From positions 62,001 to 126,000 of the forward strand of contig JAFTKM010000026.1 of the NCBI GenBank assembly GCA_017453245.1: DNA of 64,000 nucleotides, written 5' to 3'. Below the pieces are notes generated by a model. That model had not been told where the DNA came from, did no database searches, and worked only from the letters and a program-made list of their open reading frames with translations. The position numbers and the translations under genes were made by a program. Shown one piece after another: positions 15,937 to 25,130 of the stretch (positions are counted from its first letter, which is position 1; every line of letters starts with the position of its first letter). The DNA is from Clostridia bacterium (lineage in GTDB: Bacteria > Bacillota > Clostridia > Oscillospirales > CAG-272).

Positions 15937-17220
15937 TTACCTGTGGTACTCCCTACCCTCGACGTACTTTTCGTACGCCTCGTCGGTAACGCCCTTATTC
16001 CTGATGATATCGGCGTAGAGCTTACCGGAGGCGTTGACCGTTCTTGTCTGGGTTTCATAATCCACTCTGACAAGGCCGAAGCGGGCACTCTCTCCCTCTC
16101 GCCACTCGAAGTTATCCATAAAGCTCCAGTGATAGTATCTCTCGATGGGATTATCCGTCTCGGATATCAGCTTTAACTGATCATAAACGAACAAAGGACG
16201 GAACGCGTCGGTGTTGTCGCAGGTGCCGTTCTCGGTAACGTAGACGGGCGCGCCGTACCTATTGCCAAGCTCGTTTGCAAGCTCGATAAGTCCATCGTGG
16301 TATATCTCCCAGCCGAGGTCGTTCTTATGGCAGTCCTCTCTCACTCCGTCACCGATACCCTCTACGGTACTGCGGGAGTAATAGTTGATGCCGATAAAGT
16401 CGTAGTACCTGCCCTCGGTGACGCCACCGCGCTTCATAACGGGGAACTTGCACTTACCCGTCATCATAGCCTCGGTTATAGCGTCCTGGAAGAGCCACCT
16501 ATTGAGCTTTGCGCACGTTCTGTGCCAAGAGTTGTCCTTATCCTTAGGCTCAAATATGCGCAGGTGATTTGCAAAGCTGACTCTCGTCACTTCCTTGCCC
16601 ATCCTTTGGCGCTTCTCGTGTATCATCTTATACGCTCTGATATGGCAGGCGGTCATATTTGAGAATGCCTTGACAACGCTGACGAGCGACTTCTTCTCGG
16701 GCGGCCAGGTGCCGAAGAAAAGACTGTTTGTCGCGTAGACGTTAGGCTCGTTGATGGTGATATAATCCTCGACGAGGTCGCCAAGAGCGTCTATCACCCT
16801 CTCGGCAAAGCTCATGAATATCTCAACCGATCTCTTGTTCGTAAATCCGCCCATATCCTCAAACCACAAGGGGTTAGTGAAATGGTGGAGAGTGAGCATC
16901 GGGCGAATGCCCTTTGAGATCATATACTCGATCTCCTCGCGGTAGTGCGCGAGCACCTCGGGGTCGAACGCTCCCTCTGCGGGCTCTATCCTCGACCACT
17001 CGATGCCGAAGCGGTATATCTCTATACCCATTTCCGCCATAAGATCTATATCCTCGCGGAAGCGGTTGTAATGGTCGCAGGCGCGTGTGGGCGAGGTCTT
17101 ATCGTAGACCTTCCCTTCCGCAGCAAAGCGCGCCCAGTTATTATTCTCGTCTCCTCCCTCGATCTGCGTTGCGGCGGTTGCCGCGCCGAGGAGGAGTCCT
17201 TCCTTAAGTGTGAACCTCAT
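15937..17220 (-). CDS. GH1 beta-glucosidase/6-phospho-beta-glucosidase family
   Basis: A 427-residue cytoplasmic enzyme of normal length. It has the N-terminal GAATAATQIEGG, YRFGIEWSRIEP, the acid/base glutamate in ITINEPNVYA (about 160) and the nucleophile in VYVTENGTCDN (about 340), then HWSFMDNFEWREGESARFGL near the C-terminus. GH1 hydrolyses beta-glucosides or related glycosides. The ATG at 17220 is chosen: the barrel begins there and it starts 10 bp after the symporter stop. The symporter and a GH13 gene precede it, so it acts on imported oligosaccharides. Phospho versus free sugar specificity cannot be decided. Confidence 0.9.
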   Translation of the reverse strand: MRFTLKEGLLLGAATAATQIEGGDENNNWARFAAEGKVYDKTSPTRACDHYNRFREDIDLMAEMGIEIYRFGIEWSRIEPAEGAFDPEVLAHYREEIEYMISKGIRPMLTLHHFTNPLWFEDMGGFTNKRSVEIFMSFAERVIDALGDLVEDYITINEPNVYATNSLFFGTWPPEKKSLVSVVKAFSNMTACHIRAYKMIHEKRQRMGKEVTRVSFANHLRIFEPKDKDNSWHRTCAKLNRWLFQDAITEAMMTGKCKFPVMKRGGVTEGRYYDFIGINYYSRSTVEGIGDGVREDCHKNDLGWEIYHDGLIELANELGNRYGAPVYVTENGTCDNTDAFRPLFVYDQLKLISETDNPIERYYHWSFMDNFEWREGESARFGLVRVDYETQTRTVNASGKLYADIIRNKGVTDEAYEKYVEGREYHR

Positions 17221-17230
17221 ATACTTCAAC

Positions 17231-18661
17231 CTATATCTCGGACTCACTCTGTTCGGACTCGGGAGAGGATACAGCGTTTCTTTCCTCAAGGTCCGCGAGT
17301 ATCTTTGCGTACATCTCCTCGTCTATCTTGAACTTCTTCGAATAGAGGAAGAAGCCGATAAGGATGCAGATAAGAGGAAGGATCATCATAGATATCTTCA
17401 TAATCCAGATAGCGGAGCCGGGGGTAGCGTTAATGATCTCCGCGGCTCTGTCGGGATCGGCGCCCGCGGCGTTGGCGATGGCGTTTATACCCGAGATGAT
17501 AAGAGTGAAGGAGATAACGCCCTTACTTGCCGCGCCTCCGAACTGATTGATGAAGGGCTGAACGGCAAAGGATGCCGCCTCGTTTCTCTTGCCGAGCTTC
17601 CACTCGCCGTACTCAACCGCGTCTGCAAGGAACAGAAGCATAAGGAGCTGGATGAACGCCTGAGCGAAGAAGAGTCCGAGTCCCGCGATAACGACTAAGG
17701 GAAGGAACTCGAAGGAGAGGAAGAAGATGATATATGATGCGGTAACGGCTATCATCGAGCCGGTGTAAAGCTGCTTTCTTGTAAACTTCCTTCTGAAGAG
17801 GGGGAATACCGAGAGAGCGGTAAGCTGAGCAACGGCAAGCACCGCCGCAAAGACCATATACATTCCCTCGTTCTTGTACGCGTACTTGAAGTAGTAGGTA
17901 CCGAATCCGGTGGTGGTGCAGTAGCCTATCATAAAGAGCGCCATGGAGATAGCGGTAACAAGGAGCTGATCGTTGCCGACGAGGGCGCGGAAGAGGTCCT
18001 TAAGAGTCGTGCGCTCGGTCTTCTCAAGGCTCGTTCTGTCCTCCTTTACGCCAAGGAGGGTGATGCTCTGGAATACCCACATAAGGACCGCGATTATGAT
18101 CGCGAAGATGAAGTAAGCCTGCCTTGCGCTCATACCGCCGAAGAAGCCGGGTACGTTGAGGTAGATAAGCACCATCGCGAACATACCGACGTTAGCGCAT
18201 ATTCTCGCAAAGGCGCCGACGCCCTCGCGGACGGTCTGGTCCTTGGAGATCGCGGGCATAAGCGACCAGTAGGCGATGTCGTTCAAGGAGAAGAAGATAC
18301 TGAAGAGTAGATAGGTCACGCCGAGGAGCACGATGTGCGCGGTCTCACCCATCTCAAAATTGTGGAACATAAGCACGGTAAGTACACCTGTGCCAATCAT
18401 ACCGATAAATATCCAGGGCTTGAATTTACCCCATTTAGTCTTCGTATTGTCAACAATTGCTCCCACAAACGGGTCAATAACCGCATCGAATATGCCGAAG
18501 AGCGTGAGCATAACTCCGATAACTCCAAGACCTCTGTCACTAAATCCGACCACGTCGGTGAGGTGAACGAGAAGGTACATTGAGACGAGGGAATACAGCG
18601 CGTCGCGGCCAACGGTACCGAGGCCGAAGCAATACTTATTGCGTCTTTCCTGCTTTGTCAT
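17231..18661 (-). CDS. GPH-family sugar:cation symporter
   Basis: A 476-residue MFS-type permease with about 12 membrane segments. It starts MTKQERRNKYCFGLGTVGRD and has FDAVIDPFVGAIVDNTKTKWGKFKPWI, the usual GPH loop between helices 2 and 3 (given here only as a landmark at about 55-80). GPH carriers import glycosides, pentosides or hexuronides with Na+ or H+. It sits between the GH13 and GH1 genes with short gaps (15 and 10 bp), so the three form an operon that takes up and cleaves a glucoside. Confidence 0.9.
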   Translation of the reverse strand: MTKQERRNKYCFGLGTVGRDALYSLVSMYLLVHLTDVVGFSDRGLGVIGVMLTLFGIFDAVIDPFVGAIVDNTKTKWGKFKPWIFIGMIGTGVLTVLMFHNFEMGETAHIVLLGVTYLLFSIFFSLNDIAYWSLMPAISKDQTVREGVGAFARICANVGMFAMVLIYLNVPGFFGGMSARQAYFIFAIIIAVLMWVFQSITLLGVKEDRTSLEKTERTTLKDLFRALVGNDQLLVTAISMALFMIGYCTTTGFGTYYFKYAYKNEGMYMVFAAVLAVAQLTALSVFPLFRRKFTRKQLYTGSMIAVTASYIIFFLSFEFLPLVVIAGLGLFFAQAFIQLLMLLFLADAVEYGEWKLGKRNEAASFAVQPFINQFGGAASKGVISFTLIISGINAIANAAGADPDRAAEIINATPGSAIWIMKISMMILPLICILIGFFLYSKKFKIDEEMYAKILADLEERNAVSSPESEQSESEI

Positions 18662-18676
18662 ATGCTTTATCTCCTA

Positions 18677-20296
18677 TCAGTTGTTTTTGATTATCACGAA
18701 CTCGTAGGGTCTGAGCTTCTTTGCCTCGCCCTCATAGTTGGAGAGGACTCTTGAGCCCTTCTGCTCCATAGGATAGGACACCGCCTTATCCTTGAAGTTG
18801 CAGATAACGGTGAGCTTCTCGCCGTCAAGCGCTCTTTCAAAGACGTATACCCACTTGCCGCGGTGGAGCTCCTTGAATGAGCCCTCCTTCATTATCTCAC
18901 TCGACTTCTTGAAGGAATTGATCTCTTTAAAGAAGGAGATGACACCGTCCTTATCCCTAAGGTCACGTTCTACGTTGACCTCGGTGTAATTCGGGTGGAG
19001 CTTGAGCCAGGGCTTACCGCTTGTGAAGCCTGCGTTTTCCTCAGCGCTCCACTGCATAGGCGTTCTCGCGTTGTCGCGGGAGGTCTTCTTTATAAGCTTC
19101 CAGCGGAAGGGATTGATGATGCCGAGCCCCTTCGCCATCTCATCTACGTTATGGCTCTCGATGTCCATGATCTCGTCAAGACTCTCAAACGCGCCGTTGG
19201 TCATACCGATCTCCTGTCCCTGGTAGACGTAGGTCGTGCCGCGGAGGGAGAAGAGGAGGCCGAGGAGCATCTTTGCGCCTATAGCGCGGTATTCCCCGCC
19301 CTTTGTAAATCTGGTAACCGATCTTGGCTGATCGTGGTTCTCGAAGTAGCAGGAATTCCAAGGCAGTCCCTCCTGCCACTTGGTGAGTATGCGCATCAGC
19401 TTCTTCGGCTTGAACTTGGTCTTGAACCACTTGACGCCTATCTGGTCGCACTCCATATGCTCGAAGGCGAATACCATATCGAGCTCTCCCCTCTCGGGAA
19501 GTGTGAGGTCTGCCGCCTCCTTGAGGTCAACCATCACCGTCTCACCGACGGTCAAGGTCTCGTAGTGGCTGAGCACGTCGCGGCGCAGGGCGGCGAGTAT
19601 GTTATGACAGCCGTCGGTGGAGAGGTAGTGCTCTTTACCGGTGAGGGCAAGATGCTTCTTACCGTTGGCAAAGGACTCCTTGAAGATGACGTTGATAACG
19701 TCACAGCGGAAGCCTATAACGCCCTTGTCGAGCCAGAATTTCATAATATCGACTACCTCGCGGTAGACGTCGGGATTGTACCAGTTGAGGTCGGGCTGCT
19801 TCTTTGAGAAGAGGTGGAGGTAGTACTCCTCATTTGCGGGATCGCCGAAGGGCTCCCAAGGGCACTCGGCAAAGAAGTTGCCCCAGTTGTTGGGCAATTT
19901 CCCGTCCTTTCCCTTCTTGATGATATAATAATCTCTGTATTTCTGCTCGCCCGCCTTAGCTCTTTCAAACCACTCGTGCTCGTCGGAGGTGTGGTTGATG
20001 ACGAGGTCCATTATGATATTGATGCCGCGAGCCTTGGCCTCGGAAAGAAGAAGCTCAAAGTCCTCCATTGTGCCAAACTCGGGCTGGATAGCCTTGTAGT
20101 CGGCGATGTCGTAGCCGTTATCGTCGTTGGGGCTCTTGTAAACGGGAGAGAGCCAGATAACGTCAACGCCGAGCGAGGCTATGTAATCAAGCTTTGAGAT
20201 AATGCCCTTGATGTCGCCAACGCCGTCGCCGTCCGAGTCACAGAAGGAGCGGGGATATATCTGATATACTGTCGAATTCTTGTACTTGGTCAACAT
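18677..20296 (-). CDS. GH13 alpha-glucosidase (oligo-1,6-glucosidase type)
   Basis: A 539-residue enzyme of normal length. It starts with TVYQIYPRSFCDSDGDGVGD, which includes the Asp-rich calcium site of the GH13 oligo-1,6-glucosidase group. Catalytic blocks are GFRCDVINV (nucleophile Asp about 200), LTVGETVMV (acid Glu about 258) and YFENHDQPRS (third Asp about 330). QPDLNWYNPDV is also typical of this group. It would cut alpha-glucosidic bonds of short isomalto- or malto-oligosaccharides in the cytoplasm. The ATG at 20296 follows GGAGG. It is first in the operon, with a near-perfect promoter at 20325-20353. Confidence 0.92.
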   Translation of the reverse strand: MLTKYKNSTVYQIYPRSFCDSDGDGVGDIKGIISKLDYIASLGVDVIWLSPVYKSPNDDNGYDIADYKAIQPEFGTMEDFELLLSEAKARGINIIMDLVINHTSDEHEWFERAKAGEQKYRDYYIIKKGKDGKLPNNWGNFFAECPWEPFGDPANEEYYLHLFSKKQPDLNWYNPDVYREVVDIMKFWLDKGVIGFRCDVINVIFKESFANGKKHLALTGKEHYLSTDGCHNILAALRRDVLSHYETLTVGETVMVDLKEAADLTLPERGELDMVFAFEHMECDQIGVKWFKTKFKPKKLMRILTKWQEGLPWNSCYFENHDQPRSVTRFTKGGEYRAIGAKMLLGLLFSLRGTTYVYQGQEIGMTNGAFESLDEIMDIESHNVDEMAKGLGIINPFRWKLIKKTSRDNARTPMQWSAEENAGFTSGKPWLKLHPNYTEVNVERDLRDKDGVISFFKEINSFKKSSEIMKEGSFKELHRGKWVYVFERALDGEKLTVICNFKDKAVSYPMEQKGSRVLSNYEGEAKKLRPYEFVIIKNN

Positions 20297-20324
20297 AAGT
20301 CCTCCATTTTTTTTGGTAAAGTAT

Positions 20325-20353
20325 ATTATACCACATCGCCGCGCGCTTGTCAA
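20325..20353 (-). promoter_or_regulatory. Sigma-A promoter of the GH13-symporter-GH1 operon
   Basis: TTGACA (20348-20353, minus), 17 bp, TATAAT (20325-20330). GCGCGC palindromes lie in the spacer and just upstream. Confidence 0.85.
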
Positions 20354-20438
20354 CACACACGCGCGAATACGCTATGCGCGTGCAATATGTGTACAAAATA
20401 AACACATGTAACCCGTTCTTTTCCTCAATTTTTACCAA

Positions 20439-20467
20439 TTTACAAATTGTGTCGGATGATGTATAAT
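20439..20467 (+). promoter_or_regulatory. Sigma-A promoter of the OB-fold lipoprotein gene
   Basis: TTTACA (20439-20444), 17 bp, TATAAT (20462-20467). Confidence 0.8.
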
Positions 20468-20521
20468 TATGGTGAAGCAATATGCTTAATTAACCACGAA
20501 AATTTAGAAAGGTACAAGAAA

Positions 20522-23152
20522 ATGAAGAACATCAGAATCATTCTGCTCATGATGCTCGTTCTCTCGCTCGTGCTCGGTACGTTCACCTCGTGCGACGTGA
20601 TAAACAGCATCCTTGGCAACGACACAAATGATGATGATAACGGTGACAAGATCAATCCCGAGGATTGCGGTCACTACGTTACCACACTCAAGAACAAGGT
20701 AGAGGCTACCTGCACCGCCGAGGGATACTCGGGTGACAAGGTTTGCGTAGCCTGCGAGACCGTTGTTCAAAGCGGTAAGGCGACAGCTAAGGCTGAGCAC
20801 AGCTACAAGGACGGCAAGTGCTCCGTATGCGAAGCTGAGGACCCGAACGGCCCTGCCGAGGTTCCCGAAACCTGGGCTCAGTACGAGACCATCACCATCG
20901 CTGAGGCTCTCACACTTTGTGATAACTACACAGACGCGGCATCCACCGAGAGATACTACATCATCGCTACCGTTAAGTCGGTTGACAGCGAGACCTATGG
21001 TCAGCTCACCATCGAGGATGAGACCGGTGAGATCATGGTATACGGCACCAACAGCGCAGACGGCTCTCTTAAGTATGACAAGATGGGCATCTCGCTCAAG
21101 GCAGGAGACCTTATTCTCATTTACGGTACCCTTCAGAACTATGGTGGCCATACCAAGGAGGTTCAGAACGCTTGGCTCATCGACCACGTAGCAGGCACTG
21201 TTGTTCCTCCCTCCATCGAGCCCGGCTCTACCATCACCGTTGCTGATGCTCTCGCTCTTGCGGGCAGCGTAGGCGCTAACGACAGATACTACATCACCGG
21301 TACCGTTGTTTCCGTAACCAACGCGGCTTACGGCGCAATGATCATCGCTGACGAGACCGGCGAGATCTCCATCTACAACTCCAAGAACGCAGACGGTACT
21401 ATCGGCTACGCAGATATGGCAGACAAGCCCTACAAGGGTGACACCGTAACCGTATACGCTACCCTTCAGGTATTCAACGGCACCGCCGAGATCAAGAGCG
21501 CGTATATCACCGAGTTCACCCGCGCGGAGGCTCCCGATGAGAGCGACTATACCGCTATGACCGTTGCCGAGGCTCGTGAGGCTGCTGACGGCGCTCTTGC
21601 AAAGGTAACCGGCGTTGTTGCAAGAATCACCTTTGCTAACGGCTACAAGCCCTCCGGCTTCTACCTCATCGACGGCACCAACTCCATCTACGTTTACGAC
21701 GGCGACGCTGCCGCAAGAGTAAAGGAAGGCAACACCGTAACCGTTCTTGCCGCAAAGGCACACTGGATACTCGACTCCGAGCAGTCCAACGCGAAGAAGT
21801 ACGGCTACAAGGGCTGCAACCAGCTCACCAACGCTTACCTTCTCTCCAACGACGAGGGTAACACCGCATTCGATACCTCCTGGATCACCGAGTCCACTAT
21901 GAAGGCTATCATCGATACTCCCGTATCCACCGATATCTCCACCACCATCTACAAGGTAACCGCTCTTGTTAAGAAGGTAGTTCCCGAGAGTGGCGGATTC
22001 GTTAACTACTATTTCTTCGACCTCGACGGCACCACCGGCTCCTACGCTTACACTCAGTGTAACGGCGGCGATTTCGCTTGGCTCGATGAGTTCGACGGCA
22101 AGATCTGTACCGTATACATCTCCGCGCTCAACGCTAAGTCCACCGCTTCCGCTTGCTACTGGAGATTCATCCCCGTAGCGGTTATGGACGAGAACTACAG
22201 CTTCGACCTTGCGGGCACTCCCGACTTCGTGCTTGATTACCACGTAATGGGTCAGTTCTTCGGTAAGTATACCTCCGATCCCGCGCTTGAGGTCATCACC
22301 TCCGTATCCTCCGAGCTTCTCGGCTTTGAGGGCGCTACCGTAACCTACACCACCGACAACGAGACCGTTGGTAAGTTCACCACCGAAAACGGCAAGACCG
22401 TCTTCAACCTCCTTGAGTACGGCACAGTTACCGTAACCGCAACCGCGACCTACGGTGACTACACCAAGTCCAAGAGCCTTACCATCACCTTCGAGGAGCC
22501 CCCGCAGTACAACGCGATCGACGTTGAGACAGCTATCGGCTCCGAGCTCGGCTCCACTATTATCGTTCAGGGTATCGTAGGTCCCTCCCTTGTTAACCAG
22601 TCCGGCTTCTATCTCATCGACGAGACAGGCTTCATCGCAGTTACCCTCAGCGCTTCTGAGCTCGAGAACTTCGAGATGGGACAGATGGTTATCATCCAGG
22701 GTACCAGAGACAGAAAGGTTAAGACCGACGACGCAGGCAACCCCTACGAATGTCACGGTCAGACTCAGATCAAGGACGCTATCCTTCTTCTCAACCTCTA
22801 CGGCGAGCACGATTATAATCTCGCTTCTCACGCAACCTCCCTCACCGTTGAAGAGTTCTACGCTCTTGACAAGACCGAGGATCACACCACCGAGCTCTAC
22901 GCTATCGAGGCTTACGTCTTCGTAGAGCAGTACAGCATCAAGCTCGGTAACGCTGACGGCTCCATCAAGTTCAACCTCTACTCCAGCGGCGTCGGTCAGT
23001 ACTACTGGCTCAAGGAATACGGCGGACAGAAGCTCACTATCTACGTTGCTCCCTGCAACTGGAACAGCAAGAGCTACTACGCAGGCTGCGCTGTGGCTGC
23101 AGTTCTTTCCGACGGCACAGTTGTCTACAACACCCTCAATTTTGATAACTAA
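20522..23152 (+). CDS. Large lipoprotein with repeated OB-fold-like modules
   Basis: An 876-residue secreted protein with lipobox TSC (Cys about 24) and an acidic linker. A cysteine-rich segment (about 48-105; CGHYVTTL, CTAEGY, VCVAC, CSVCEAE) comes next. Six modules of about 90 residues follow, each with a strand pattern such as RYYITGTVVSV, MIIADETGEISIY and GDTVTVYATL that resembles OB-fold repeats. One bacterial Ig-like segment (about 575-660) interrupts them. No catalytic motif is seen. It is probably a surface binding protein; ligand unknown. The ATG at 20522 is used since it opens the signal peptide and follows AGAAAGG; the frame extends upstream to 20447 through the promoter. Codon use is strongly biased to C-ending codons, unlike neighbours, suggesting high expression. 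Confidence 0.8.
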   Translation: MKNIRIILLMMLVLSLVLGTFTSCDVINSILGNDTNDDDNGDKINPEDCGHYVTTLKNKVEATCTAEGYSGDKVCVACETVVQSGKATAKAEHSYKDGKCSVCEAEDPNGPAEVPETWAQYETITIAEALTLCDNYTDAASTERYYIIATVKSVDSETYGQLTIEDETGEIMVYGTNSADGSLKYDKMGISLKAGDLILIYGTLQNYGGHTKEVQNAWLIDHVAGTVVPPSIEPGSTITVADALALAGSVGANDRYYITGTVVSVTNAAYGAMIIADETGEISIYNSKNADGTIGYADMADKPYKGDTVTVYATLQVFNGTAEIKSAYITEFTRAEAPDESDYTAMTVAEAREAADGALAKVTGVVARITFANGYKPSGFYLIDGTNSIYVYDGDAAARVKEGNTVTVLAAKAHWILDSEQSNAKKYGYKGCNQLTNAYLLSNDEGNTAFDTSWITESTMKAIIDTPVSTDISTTIYKVTALVKKVVPESGGFVNYYFFDLDGTTGSYAYTQCNGGDFAWLDEFDGKICTVYISALNAKSTASACYWRFIPVAVMDENYSFDLAGTPDFVLDYHVMGQFFGKYTSDPALEVITSVSSELLGFEGATVTYTTDNETVGKFTTENGKTVFNLLEYGTVTVTATATYGDYTKSKSLTITFEEPPQYNAIDVETAIGSELGSTIIVQGIVGPSLVNQSGFYLIDETGFIAVTLSASELENFEMGQMVIIQGTRDRKVKTDDAGNPYECHGQTQIKDAILLLNLYGEHDYNLASHATSLTVEEFYALDKTEDHTTELYAIEAYVFVEQYSIKLGNADGSIKFNLYSSGVGQYYWLKEYGGQKLTIYVAPCNWNSKSYYAGCAVAAVLSDGTVVYNTLNFDN

Positions 23153-23174
23153 TATTTACAATTATCAGCTAAAT

Positions 23175-23206
23175 AAGGCGGCTCCCTCGGGAGTCGCCTT
23201 TTCTTT
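23175..23206 (+). terminator. Intrinsic terminator after the OB-fold lipoprotein
   Basis: AAGGCGGCTCCC/GGGAGTCGCCTT stem followed by TTCTTTT. The remaining bases to 23423 are AT-rich with TTTTTAATAATT repeats at 23386-23412 and no gene. Confidence 0.85.
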
Positions 23207-23423
23207 TATTCCGAGCGATCACGCCTTTCCCCGCCCTTTCCCGACATAACTTTGGTGGGGGAGCTTAGTGTTTTCTTGCGGGGAGAAGGATTTGAAAATA
23301 CATCTTTCACAAATGGCATTTATAAAAAAGATACATCAAAAGATGAAAAGTACAATATCTTAAAGTAGAAATGTTAACAAATTAATAATTTTTAATAATT
23401 TTTAATAATTTGCCCTTTTGCCC

Positions 23424-23452
23424 TTGACTTTAGGGGAGTTTGATGATAAAAT
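23424..23452 (+). promoter_or_regulatory. Sigma-A promoter of the VTT gene
   Basis: TTGACT (23424-23429), 17 bp, TAAAAT (23447-23452). Confidence 0.75.
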
Positions 23453-23491
23453 ACTTTATAAATTCGCGCTTTTTTTCGAGGTATATTTTTA

Positions 23492-24754
23492 ATGAAGACA
23501 TTTATTAATAAGGTAAAGGAAAACAAGGACATTATCCTCAAGCTCCTGGCTCTTTTAGCTATTGTTGCGGTGATCTCACTCGCAACGCTTGCGGTACTGT
23601 TTGCAACAGACGTTCTTAATTATGACGACGGCTTCGTTTTCAACGCGCATATATTCGACGCCTTCAGAGGTAAGTGGTACGGATTTATCGTATTCATTCT
23701 TATACAGACCGTCCTCTCTATGCTCCTTTGCGTCATTCCCGGTGTTGCGGCGGCGTTCGTAATGTTCTCGACCGTCCTCTACCCGAATCCCGCGATGGCA
23801 TTCCTCCTCTCCTACTCCTGCGTTCTTATCTCCAGCGCTATTCTGTACATAACCGGCAGACTCGGCGGATACAGGATCTGCGAGAAGATACTCGGCAAGG
23901 AGGACTGCGAGAAGTCGCTTAATCTACTCAGAACAAGAGGTACGGTATACTTCCCTCTTATGATGATGTTCCCGATATTTCCCGACGACGCGCTCGTTAT
24001 GATCGCGGGTACGACCAAGATGAAGCTCTCCTGGTTCATCCCCTCCATCATATTCTGCAGAGGCGTTGGCGCGGCAACCATCATCTTCGGTATGTCGATA
24101 ATTCCCTTCGATCAGTTCACGTCCATTTACGATTGGCTCGTGCTCATCACCATCTGCTTCTTCTGGATACAGCAGCTCTTCAAGCTCGCTAACAAGGTTG
24201 ACCGCTACTTTGAGAAGAAAAAGAGCAATGAAGGAAAGGCTGAGCCTATCACCATCTCCAAGGAGACCTACCTTAAGACCGGCGTTATCAGCGTTGCTCT
24301 TGCGGTAAGCTTCCTCCTCACCTTCTTACGCTTTGGAAGTGAGATCACGGTATATAACTGCCTGATGTTCACTACCATCTGCTTCTACTGGCTCAAAGAG
24401 ATCTTTATGGTTCTGGTTAACCTGACGATCTACATAATAAATAAGAAGGCGGGCAAGTCGGGCGCGCTCAGCGACACGCTTGTTCCCAAGGACAGCTCGG
24501 TCAATACCTGCCACTCTATCGCGACGGTTATTATCTGCGCTGGTATCGCGGTTATCCACTTCGGCATTTTCCCGGACATTCTCGATCTCATCACTCTTGT
24601 TACGGTTGCCTTCTTCTGGCTGAAGGAGACCTTCAAGCTCGCGAATAAGATCGACCACTACTTCGCTAAGAAAAAGATCACAAATTCCGACAAGCTCTGT
24701 GGTGCAACAGAGCAGACTCTCGAGGAATCCTTCGAGTGGTCGGGTATAGAATAA
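23492..24754 (+). CDS. VTT-domain (TVP38/TMEM64-like) membrane protein with repeated C-terminus
   Basis: A 420-residue integral membrane protein. Residues about 60-210 form a VTT domain, with the family's CVIPGVAAAFVMFSTV, YITGRLGGYR (the conserved GR.G loop) and FPIFPDDALVMIAGTTKM blocks. These proteins are lipid scramblase-like or transport relatives; exact role here unknown. The C-terminal half has three copies of a hydrophobic unit: ICFFWIQQLFKLANKVDRYF, ICFYWLKEIFMVLVNLTIYI and VAFFWLKETFKLANKIDHYF, each ending in Lys-rich turns. This extension is unusual for the family. Confidence 0.85.
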   Translation: MKTFINKVKENKDIILKLLALLAIVAVISLATLAVLFATDVLNYDDGFVFNAHIFDAFRGKWYGFIVFILIQTVLSMLLCVIPGVAAAFVMFSTVLYPNPAMAFLLSYSCVLISSAILYITGRLGGYRICEKILGKEDCEKSLNLLRTRGTVYFPLMMMFPIFPDDALVMIAGTTKMKLSWFIPSIIFCRGVGAATIIFGMSIIPFDQFTSIYDWLVLITICFFWIQQLFKLANKVDRYFEKKKSNEGKAEPITISKETYLKTGVISVALAVSFLLTFLRFGSEITVYNCLMFTTICFYWLKEIFMVLVNLTIYIINKKAGKSGALSDTLVPKDSSVNTCHSIATVIICAGIAVIHFGIFPDILDLITLVTVAFFWLKETFKLANKIDHYFAKKKITNSDKLCGATEQTLEESFEWSGIE

Positions 24755-24782
24755 GGCGCACCTGCGATAAAGCAGGCACGCC

Positions 24783-24952
24783 AGCTAAGTTTGCCCTAAG
24801 GGGCAAGTGAAGTTTATTTCATAAGTGAAGTTATCCTGCGGATAGTGAAGTTTTGCCTCTGGCAAAGCGGGCAAACTTAACTTCACTTGGGCAATAGCCC
24901 AAACTTCACTGTGCATAGCGCAACTTCACTTTTGCGTCAGCAAAAACTTCAC
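24783..24952 (+). repeat. AACTTCAC-family hairpin array after the VTT gene
   Basis: It starts CTAAGTTTGCCC 28 bp after the stop codon. Hairpins in order: TTTGCCC/GGGCAA, TTTAT-TTC-ATAA, TATCC-TGC-GGATA, TTTGCC-TCT-GGCAAA, TGGGC-AATA-GCCCA, GTGC-ATA-GCGC, TTTTGC-GTCA-GCAAAA. A terminator follows at 25026. Confidence 0.85.
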
Positions 24953-25025
24953 CTATTCCCCTTGAAGAATAAAAGTATAAAGCACTATGCCTCGAAAGGC
25001 AAGGCGTGCGAAAAGGAGCACGGAC

Positions 25026-25080
25026 AAAAAGAGAGCAAGAATAGAAGGAAAATGAAATCCTTTTACTCTTGCTCTTTTTG
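25026..25080. terminator. Bidirectional terminator with GAGCAAG stem
   Basis: AAAAAGAGAGCAAGA pairs with TCTTGCTCTTTTT, with an inner AAGGA/TCCTT. The core is repeated nearly unchanged at 30732-30780. It serves the VTT gene and the histidine kinase gene. Confidence 0.8.
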
Positions 25081-25130
25081 TTGTATGCAAAGGCTTCGCA
25101 AGTGATCTATCATAAGAGTCCGATCTTATC

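Noticed and set aside
20504..22885. 793-codon open frame on the minus strand
   Set aside because: It is antisense to the OB-fold lipoprotein, whose signal peptide, ribosome site, promoter and terminator are convincing. Strong C-ending codon bias of the real gene keeps stops out of this frame.
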